In this document: piece after piece, positions 1 to 4,032 of the stretch | Layout: every line of letters starts with the position of its first letter | How positions within the stretch are numbered: the stretch's first letter is position 1 | NCBI GenBank assembly: GCA_027325475.1 | Contig: DAIEFO010000082.1 | Coordinates: 1 to 8,549, forward strand | DNA from: Desulfobacteraceae bacterium | Lineage (GTDB): Bacteria > Desulfobacterota > Desulfobacteria > Desulfobacterales > Desulfatirhabdiaceae | Reading direction: 5' to 3' | DNA length: 8,549 nucleotides | The notes under the pieces: generated by a model | The model's database searches: none | What the model was told of the DNA's origin: nothing | What the model saw: the letters and a program-made list of their open reading frames with translations, nothing else | Position numbers and translations under genes: made by a program

Positions 1-1
1 G

Positions 2-28
2 GGCGTTCACTCCTGCAGGGTGAACGCC
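2..28. other. 9-bp perfect inverted repeat (stem-loop) upstream of the first operon
   Basis: GGCGTTCAC at 2-10 pairs perfectly with GTGAACGCC at 20-28 around a 9-base loop that contains the palindrome CCTGCAGG. The stem is GC-rich and strong. No T-run follows on the + strand (the next bases are TGTCTCATAACC), so a classical intrinsic terminator is not demonstrated. It may terminate the gene upstream of the window, act on the opposite strand, or be an operator or mRNA 5' structure for the operon that starts at 63. The window edge prevents a decision. Confidence 0.45.
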
Positions 29-62
29 TGTCTCATAACCTGAATTCAGAAAGGAAAACGAT

Positions 63-221
63 ATGGCAAGCTGGAAATGTCAGAACTGTGGCTATACCTT
101 TACGGCGGATACGCCTCCGGATCAGTGCCCGTCCTGTAAGGAAAAATGCGAATTTCTCGATAATACATGTTATACCCCCGACTGTGCGGGAGACGGTGTG
201 GACAAACGCATCGGCAAGTAA
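63..221 (+). CDS. Small rubredoxin-like protein with seven cysteines (52 aa)
   Basis: The protein begins MASWKCQNCGY and has two rubredoxin-type knuckles, C6-x2-C9-G and C22-P-x-C25, expected to bind one iron as Fe(Cys)4 and act as a one-electron carrier in the cytoplasm. Only 12 residues separate the knuckles, as in the rubredoxin domain of rubrerythrin; classical rubredoxins have about 29. Three further cysteines (C29, C36, C41) lie in a tail reading CEFLDNTCYTPDC, recognisable from short rubredoxin-like proteins of anaerobes, but their role is unknown. The ATG at 63 has an AAAGGA ribosome site about 8 bases upstream. It is the first gene of a tight operon with a flavodoxin 17 bases downstream, which suggests a redox partner. 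It is too short for most gene callers' default limits. A structural zinc site instead of iron cannot be excluded. Confidence 0.85.
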   Translation: MASWKCQNCGYTFTADTPPDQCPSCKEKCEFLDNTCYTPDCAGDGVDKRIGK

Positions 222-238
222 TTACACGAGGAGATAAC

Positions 239-676
239 ATGGCCAAAGCGCTCATTGTATATGCAACACGCACTGGCGAAACGGAGAAAATCGGCGAACT
301 GATTGCCGAGGGCCTGCGGTTTTCCGGTGTAGAGGTTGACATGATCAAAACGACTGATGTAAAGAATGCAAACGAACTCAATGGGTATGATGCGGTCATA
401 TTGGGCGCGCCTACCTATCACGGTGACATGATTCAGGGCATGAAAACGTTTCTCTTTCTGGCTGAAAAAGCCGATCTGGAAGGGAAAGTGGGTGGGGCTT
501 TCGGTGCTTTCGGCTGGAGCGGTGAGGCGCCGGACCGTATTTATGACACCATGCTGCATATCTTTAAAATGAAAATGGTGGGGGCGCCGTTGCGTCTGAA
601 GGCCAGTACGCTGGGCGGTGCTATCCAGATGGCCCAGAGCTATGGGAAGGATATAGCAAAACTTTTAACAGCTTAA
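239..676 (+). CDS. Flavodoxin (short-chain, FMN-binding; 145 aa)
   Basis: This is a single-domain flavodoxin that should carry one or two electrons on non-covalent FMN in the cytoplasm. The FMN phosphate loop is Y8-A-T-R-T-G-E-T15. The first isoalloxazine loop lies at GAPTYHGDM (56-64). The second lies at GAFGAFGWSGEAPD (86-99). The GWSGE signature is shared with the flavodoxin half of flavodiiron proteins, including the one encoded at 2625-3803, where the motif reads AAFGSYGWSGES. Of the possible starts, the ATG at 239 is chosen because GAGGAGA sits 5-10 bases upstream and the next residues begin the beta-1 strand. A longer reading from 167 would overlap the preceding rubredoxin-like gene. 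Length fits short-chain flavodoxins. It sits between a rubredoxin-like gene and a zinc-ribbon-like gene with 15-17 base gaps, so the genes are probably cotranscribed. Confidence 0.93.
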   Translation: MAKALIVYATRTGETEKIGELIAEGLRFSGVEVDMIKTTDVKNANELNGYDAVILGAPTYHGDMIQGMKTFLFLAEKADLEGKVGGAFGAFGWSGEAPDRIYDTMLHIFKMKMVGAPLRLKASTLGGAIQMAQSYGKDIAKLLTA

Positions 677-691
677 CCAGGAGGGAATATT

Positions 692-874
692 ATGACGACA
701 CCAAAACATTGTCCGGGATTTGAGCAGTTTAAAAATCTGAAATCGTTTGCCTGTAAATGTCCTTCATGTTCAGCGGAGATCGAAATCTTTTCGGACGAAT
801 TTGATAAAAAGCATACCTGTAAGTCCTGCGGGAAGGAAATAGATTTTACACAGTGCACGCTCTCTGGCTCTTGA
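692..874 (+). CDS. Cysteine-rich zinc-ribbon-like small protein of unknown function (60 aa)
   Basis: The gene has a strong ribosome site (AGGAGGG) 6-7 bases before ATG 692. The protein starts with a C7-P-G-F segment, followed by C21-x-C23-P-x-C26 and C43-K-S-C46-G, then C55 near the end. C23/C26 with C43/C46 make a plausible zinc-ribbon or rubredoxin-like four-cysteine site, separated by an acidic segment (EIEIFSDEFDKK, 29-40). C7, C21 and C55 are extra. There is no signal peptide or membrane segment, so a cytoplasmic location is expected. I recognise the general look of short conserved proteins from anaerobic Desulfobacterota but cannot assign a function. Its place between flavodoxin and an exported cytochrome, in one operon with gaps of 14-15 bases, suggests a redox or metal-related role. 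This is inference only. Confidence 0.8.
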   Translation: MTTPKHCPGFEQFKNLKSFACKCPSCSAEIEIFSDEFDKKHTCKSCGKEIDFTQCTLSGS

Positions 875-888
875 CAGGGGAGGGCTCC

Positions 889-1239
889 ATGCGAAAGGAT
901 ATTATCCTGGGAATCGCAGCCATCGGGCTGGTAGCGACATCCACGGCTTTTGCTGCCGAAGTCAACAAGGGGGCAAAAGAAGAAACGATTCCGGCCGGCA
1001 GTCAAGGGGATGTCAAATTTCCACATGGGCTGCATCAACAGGCGCTTCAGGATTGCAATCTGTGCCATAATCTCTATCCTGAAACGCCAAACGCCATCTC
1101 TGATCTGAAACAGAAAGGCGCGCTTAAGCCCAAACAGGTGATGAACCAGCAGTGCGTGAAGTGCCATAATGCTAAAAGAGCGGCTGGCGTCAAAGCCGGG
1201 CCTGTCATTTGCAGTCAATGCCATGGCAAACATTCCTGA
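889..1239 (+). CDS. Exported triheme c-type cytochrome, cytochrome c7 (class III) family (116 aa)
   Basis: A Sec signal peptide is visible: MRKD, a hydrophobic core at 5-19, and a likely cut after A22-A23. The mature protein of about 93 residues has exactly three CxxCH heme sites: C56-NL-CH60, C89-VK-CH93 and C108-SQ-CH112. The segment GDVKFPHGLHQQAL at 40-53 aligns well with the start of Geobacter PpcA-type c7, where the two histidines (here H46 and H49) are distal ligands of hemes I and III. The c7 fold lacks heme II. At the position where PpcA has the distal His of the last heme (four residues before the second CxxCH), this protein has M85, implying one His-Met heme. It probably carries electrons in the periplasm. 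ATG 889 with GGGAGGG just upstream is preferred to a GTG at 853, which would bury the signal peptide. It is the last gene of the operon, and no clear terminator follows. Confidence 0.92.
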   Translation: MRKDIILGIAAIGLVATSTAFAAEVNKGAKEETIPAGSQGDVKFPHGLHQQALQDCNLCHNLYPETPNAISDLKQKGALKPKQVMNQQCVKCHNAKRAAGVKAGPVICSQCHGKHS

Positions 1240-1287
1240 ATCAACGATTTTTATCTCATCCATACAAAGCTCAAAATAAGATAATCC

Positions 1288-1319
1288 TGGTGCGTGAGAC
1301 GCGTAACCCGTTCGTTACG
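1288..1319 (+). promoter_or_regulatory. Possible regulatory site: weak -24/-12-like match and small inverted repeat before the 1395 gene
   Basis: The 155-base gap 1240-1394 has no gene. Within it, TGGTGC-N5-ACGCG (1288-1303) keeps the GG and GC dinucleotides of a sigma-54 promoter at the right 10-base separation but misses several consensus positions. Overlapping it, CGTAAC (1302-1307) and GTTACG (1314-1319) form a 6-bp inverted repeat around six bases. Either could be chance. No good sigma-70 pair was seen. The following gene has an AAAGG ribosome site five bases before its ATG. Confidence 0.2.
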
Positions 1320-1394
1320 ATGACAAAGGATATCATATAACTCTGATACGGAAGTTTCTGTGCGTTCATTCATTACTACTGAAGAAAGGCTGCT

Positions 1395-2363
1395 ATGCGG
1401 GTATTAGGACTTCAGGGGAGCCCCAGAAAAAAAGGCAATACTTATTATCTGCTCACCCGGTTTCTGGAAGAATGTCAAAAACAGGGCGCGGACATCCAGG
1501 TGGTTGATGTATGCCGAAAAAAGATCGAGCCCTGCATGGAATATATCCTGTGCGAAAAAAAAGGAATATGCCCGATCGACGATGATATGAAGCGCGAGAT
1601 ATATTCCATGCTGCGCAGGGCGGATGTGATTGTAGCGGCAACGCCCATATTTTTTTACAATACCACCGCGCAGCTTAAGGCTCTGATCGATCGCACCCAG
1701 ACGCTATGGGCGCGAAAGTACAAGTTGATGCTGACCGATCCCAACCGCCTGTGGCGCAAGGGATTTACATTGGCGGTAGGAGCGACCCGCGGGAAAAATC
1801 TGTTCGAGGGTTTGAATCTTACCATGAAGTATTTTTATGATGCAGTTGGCGCCAGCAATGTCGGTAGTCTGACCTACCGTCAGATAGAAAAACCAGGTGA
1901 TATGGAGCGGCTGCCCTCGTTGCAGCAGGATATCGAAACGGCTGTTACAACACTTCTGCTGCCGTTTCAAGGCAGAAAAACAGTCCTTTTTGCTGATGCA
2001 GCGGGTTCCTGTCTTGCACAGATGGCCTGTGCGTTCACCCAGCTCATAGCTGGAGACAGGATGGACGCCGTTTGCGCCGGCTTTCAGCCTTCAGACTGCT
2101 TGGAGCCGGTTATGGTTCAGGCGATGGAAGAAAAAGGGATAGACATGGGGTTTCGTGAACCACTATCTATCAAAGATGCTTTGAGCGGGAAAACGCCCGA
2201 AATTGCGATCGCTGTGGGCGATGTTCCGCACCATGATGTGCTGTCTGGAAACTTGCGTTTCGATATGTGGGATTTTCAGGCGTCAAAAGACATTCATCAG
2301 ATGCGCCAGATCAGAGACGCTATCGAGGCGCGTGTGAAGGTGTTCATTCAACAATCAGCGTGA
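1395..2363 (+). CDS. Iron-sulfur-flavoprotein-like flavodoxin fold fused to a catalytically degenerate LMW-phosphatase/arsenate-reductase-like domain (322 aa)
   Basis: Residues 1-190 form an NADPH-dependent FMN reductase / iron-sulfur flavoprotein-type domain: FMN loop G8-S-P-R-K-K-G-N-T16, cysteine region C47-x5-C53-x5-C59-P-I-D-D-D-M, then A82-T-P-I-F-F-Y-N. Where iron-sulfur flavoproteins have CxxCxxCx5C, position 50 is Tyr, so a normal 4Fe-4S site is doubtful unless C40 helps. Residues 195-320 align with the LMW phosphatase / thioredoxin-type arsenate reductase fold: VLFADAAGSCLAQMACAF replaces VLFVCTGNSCRSQMAEAF, followed by an AGF-P segment, EEKGIDM, an IAIAVGD strand and a C-terminal W-D-F...IRDAIEARV helix. 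The active-site loop Cys is D201, its Arg is L207, and the usual Asp-Pro acid after the Trp is absent. Catalysis of the normal kind is therefore unlikely; a binding or sensing role is possible. The start has AAAGG five bases upstream. It stands alone between two intergenic gaps. Confidence 0.85.
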   Translation: MRVLGLQGSPRKKGNTYYLLTRFLEECQKQGADIQVVDVCRKKIEPCMEYILCEKKGICPIDDDMKREIYSMLRRADVIVAATPIFFYNTTAQLKALIDRTQTLWARKYKLMLTDPNRLWRKGFTLAVGATRGKNLFEGLNLTMKYFYDAVGASNVGSLTYRQIEKPGDMERLPSLQQDIETAVTTLLLPFQGRKTVLFADAAGSCLAQMACAFTQLIAGDRMDAVCAGFQPSDCLEPVMVQAMEEKGIDMGFREPLSIKDALSGKTPEIAIAVGDVPHHDVLSGNLRFDMWDFQASKDIHQMRQIRDAIEARVKVFIQQSA

Positions 2364-2382
2364 CGGTGACATGCCTGGGGGG

Positions 2383-2419
2383 CAGACGGCTGGCCTTTTG
2401 AAAGCGCCGTCCTGTTTTT
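2383..2419 (+). terminator. Probable rho-independent terminator after the flavodoxin-fusion gene
   Basis: CAG-ACGGC (2383-2390) pairs with GCCGT-c-CTG (2406-2414) with one bulged C, and TTTTT follows at 2415-2419. The loop of 15 bases can itself fold weakly (GCxTT/AAGC). It lies 20 bases after the stop codon of the upstream gene and 38 bases before rubredoxin, so it would separate the two transcription units. The bulge and large loop make it a moderate candidate. Confidence 0.5.
2391..2406 (+). promoter_or_regulatory. Weak sigma-54-like -24/-12 element upstream of rub-roo
   Basis: TGGCCT-N5-AAGCG matches the sigma-54 core at TGGC and at the invariant GC with exact spacing, but the TT of the -12 element and the AC of the -24 element differ. 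A transcript would begin near 2418, about 39 bases before the rubredoxin ATG. It overlaps the terminator-like hairpin, so one of the two readings may be accidental. Confidence 0.2.
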
Positions 2420-2456
2420 CAGGTGTTCACCCCATTCAACAAGGAGATAAACGTAA

Positions 2457-2615
2457 ATGGATAAATATGTATGTACGGTCTGCGGCTATGTGTATGATCC
2501 GGCGCTGGGCGATCCGGACAGTGGTATCAAACCAGGAACCAAATTCGAGGATATTCCTGATGACTGGCAGTGCCCGGTGTGTGGTGCATCCAAATCCGAT
2601 TTTGAAAAAGAATAG
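2457..2615 (+). CDS. rub: Rubredoxin (52 aa)
   Basis: This is a textbook small rubredoxin: M-D-K-Y-V-C6-T-V-C9-G-Y, a D-P-x-x-G-D-P-D-x-G-I segment at 14-24, P-G-T-x-F-x-x-I-P-D-D-W37, then C39-P-V-C42-G. The four cysteines bind a single iron that cycles between Fe(III) and Fe(II) in the cytoplasm. Length (52) and the aromatic residues (Y4, Y11, Y13, F30, W37, F49) fit the family. The start is fixed by AAGGAGATAA upstream of ATG 2457. It is followed nine bases later by the flavodiiron protein gene, the arrangement known from Desulfovibrio, where rubredoxin is the direct electron donor to rubredoxin:oxygen oxidoreductase. It differs from the seven-cysteine protein at 63-221, which lacks the long region between the two knuckles. 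Confidence 0.97.
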   Translation: MDKYVCTVCGYVYDPALGDPDSGIKPGTKFEDIPDDWQCPVCGASKSDFEKE

Positions 2616-2624
2616 GCAAGACAT

Positions 2625-3803
2625 ATGAAATCTGTTGAAATTGCGAAAGGTATTTACGACGTTGGCGTGAATGACTGGAATATCATGGATTTTCATGGGC
2701 ATTCCACTCACCGCGGCAGCAGTTACAATGCCTTTCTGATCGTGGATGAGAAAATAGCGTTGATTGACGCGGTCAAAAAAGAATTCGCTGACGAGCTGAT
2801 CGAGAACATTTCCCGAATTATCGATCCCTCAAAAATCGATATGGTTATCAGCAACCATACCGAGATGGACCATAGCGGCGGGCTGGCGCGCGTCATGCAT
2901 CGGATCGGGGAAAATAAACCGCTGTACTGTTCCAAGATGGGGCAGAAAAATCTTTCGCTCCATTATCCCCAGAACTGGAACTATCATCCGGTTGAAAACG
3001 GTGAAACCCTGAGTCTTGGCAAACATACCCTGTCGTTCATGGAAACGCGGATGCTCCATTGGCCGGACAGCATGTTCACTTACCTGAAAGAGGAAAAGAT
3101 ACTGTTTTCCAGCGATGCATTCGGACAGCACTATGCGGGGTTCGAGAAGTTCGATGATATGATGACGGATGACATCATGCCGCACGCCAAAAAGTATTTC
3201 GCCAATATCCTGCTGCCATATGCGCCACTGATTCTCAAACTTCTCGATCAGGTTGCGGCGATGGGGCTGGATATCCGGATGATTTGTCCGGACCACGGCA
3301 TTATCTGGCGTAAGGACCCAGGAAAGATCATCGACGCCTACGCCCGCTGGGGGCGGCAGGATACCCTTCGAAAGGCCGTGGTTGTGTATGATACCATGTG
3401 GCATAGCACCGAAAGAATGGCCGACGCCATTGCCGCCGGGTTAAACGCGGAAGGGGTTGCGGTCGCTCCGATGTCTCTCAAAAAGCATGACCGCAGCGAT
3501 ATTATGATGGAAGTGCTGGACGCCAGAGCCGTTGTGGTGGGGTCTCCCACGATGAACAATGGTCTTTTTCCCACGCTGGGTGATTTTTTAACCTATATGA
3601 AGGGCTTGAAACCCAAGAACAAGATCGGCGCCGCATTTGGCTCTTATGGATGGAGCGGTGAATCGGTCAAACTTATCAGTCAGGAACTCGAAGCCATGAA
3701 ATTTGAGCTGGTCGATTCCGGCGTTCGTGTGCAGTATGTTCCAGATCAAGCGGCGCTGGACGCCTGTTTCGCTCTGGGGCAGAAGATCGGACGGGCGATA
3801 TAA
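2625..3803 (+). CDS. roo: Flavodiiron protein, rubredoxin:oxygen oxidoreductase type (392 aa)
   Basis: This is a class A flavodiiron protein: metallo-beta-lactamase-like domain (about 1-248) plus flavodoxin domain (about 250-392). It reduces O2 to water, and NO to N2O in some relatives, at a diiron centre fed by FMN. All diiron ligands are visible: H78-x-E80-x-D82-H83 in NHTEMDH, H145 in MLHWPD, D164 in SSDAFG and H224 in CPDHGIIW. The FMN site shows Y255-D-T-M-W-H-S-T262, SPTMNNG (307-313) and G339-S-Y-G-W-S-G-E. Length is typical (about 400). There is no extra C-terminal rubredoxin domain, so it needs a separate donor, matching the rubredoxin nine bases upstream. The ribosome site before ATG 2625 is weak (only AGG at 2614-2616), so translational coupling to rubredoxin is likely. 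O2 and NO preference cannot be read from sequence. Role: protection of an anaerobe against oxygen or NO. Confidence 0.96.
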   Translation: MKSVEIAKGIYDVGVNDWNIMDFHGHSTHRGSSYNAFLIVDEKIALIDAVKKEFADELIENISRIIDPSKIDMVISNHTEMDHSGGLARVMHRIGENKPLYCSKMGQKNLSLHYPQNWNYHPVENGETLSLGKHTLSFMETRMLHWPDSMFTYLKEEKILFSSDAFGQHYAGFEKFDDMMTDDIMPHAKKYFANILLPYAPLILKLLDQVAAMGLDIRMICPDHGIIWRKDPGKIIDAYARWGRQDTLRKAVVVYDTMWHSTERMADAIAAGLNAEGVAVAPMSLKKHDRSDIMMEVLDARAVVVGSPTMNNGLFPTLGDFLTYMKGLKPKNKIGAAFGSYGWSGESVKLISQELEAMKFELVDSGVRVQYVPDQAALDACFALGQKIGRAI

Positions 3804-3814
3804 CCCGTTTTTTT
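3791..3814 (+). terminator. Intrinsic terminator overlapping the roo stop codon
   Basis: ACGGG (3791-3795) pairs with CCCGT (3804-3808) across an 8-base loop that contains the TAA stop (3801-3803), and seven T's follow (3808-3814). The left arm is coding sequence for the last residues of Roo. Two G-T pairs can extend the stem outward. The short stem is offset by the long T-run. Confidence 0.65.
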
Positions 3815-3856
3815 GTATATTCATGCCGTTTTGAGTTTTTTGCTGTATCTCTTATG

Positions 3857-3899
3857 CGCCTGACGGTGGGTTGTTACACCGGCCAGGCGTTTCTATTTT
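3857..3899 (+). terminator. Second rho-independent terminator after roo
   Basis: CGCCTG (3857-3862) pairs with CAGGCG (3884-3889). Inside it CGGTG (3864-3868) pairs with CACCG (3877-3881) around an 8-base loop. The T-rich tract TTTCTATTTT follows (3890-3899). The stem has 11 pairs with a small internal mismatch. Together with the hairpin at 3791 it gives roo a tandem terminator and isolates the downstream regulator. Confidence 0.75.
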
Positions 3900-3943
3900 C
3901 TCCCGTCATTTCTTTCCTGGAATCCATTTGAGAAAACTTTACG

Positions 3944-3983
3944 ATCATGATACGTTTACCCGGATATCATGATTTCATACAAT
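3944..3983 (+). promoter_or_regulatory. Sigma-70-like promoter with an overlapping 9+9 inverted-repeat operator
   Basis: TTTACC (3955-3960) and TACAAT (3978-3983) are separated by 17 bases and match the -35 and -10 consensus at 4/6 and 5/6. ATCATGATA (3944-3952) and TATCATGAT (3965-3973) form a perfect 9-bp inverted repeat with a 12-base gap. One arm abuts the -35 on its upstream side and the other lies in the spacer, as expected for a dimer-binding operator controlling this promoter. Transcription would begin near 3990, giving about 43 bases of leader before the response-regulator ATG at 4033. Neither promoter activity nor a binding protein can be shown from sequence alone. Confidence 0.5.
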
Positions 3984-4032
3984 GCCGGCTGACGTTGACG
4001 CATGCCATATCAGAAGGAGTTCCCCGCGCGTT

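Noticed and set aside
853..888. GTG 853 as start of the c-type cytochrome
   Set aside because: It lies inside the preceding gene and would put a polar extension before the signal peptide. ATG 889 has a good ribosome site and a proper signal sequence directly after it.
1240..1394. Terminator after the cytochrome gene
   Set aside because: The TTTTT at 1249-1253 is not preceded by a stable hairpin. Only a weak imperfect TATCT/AGATA repeat is present, so the operon end is left undefined.
3982..4032. Longer N-terminus of the NtrC-type regulator from ATG 3982
   Set aside because: The ATG overlaps the predicted -10 box TACAAT, has no ribosome site and adds residues not seen in receiver domains. 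ATG 4033 starts exactly at the conserved first strand.
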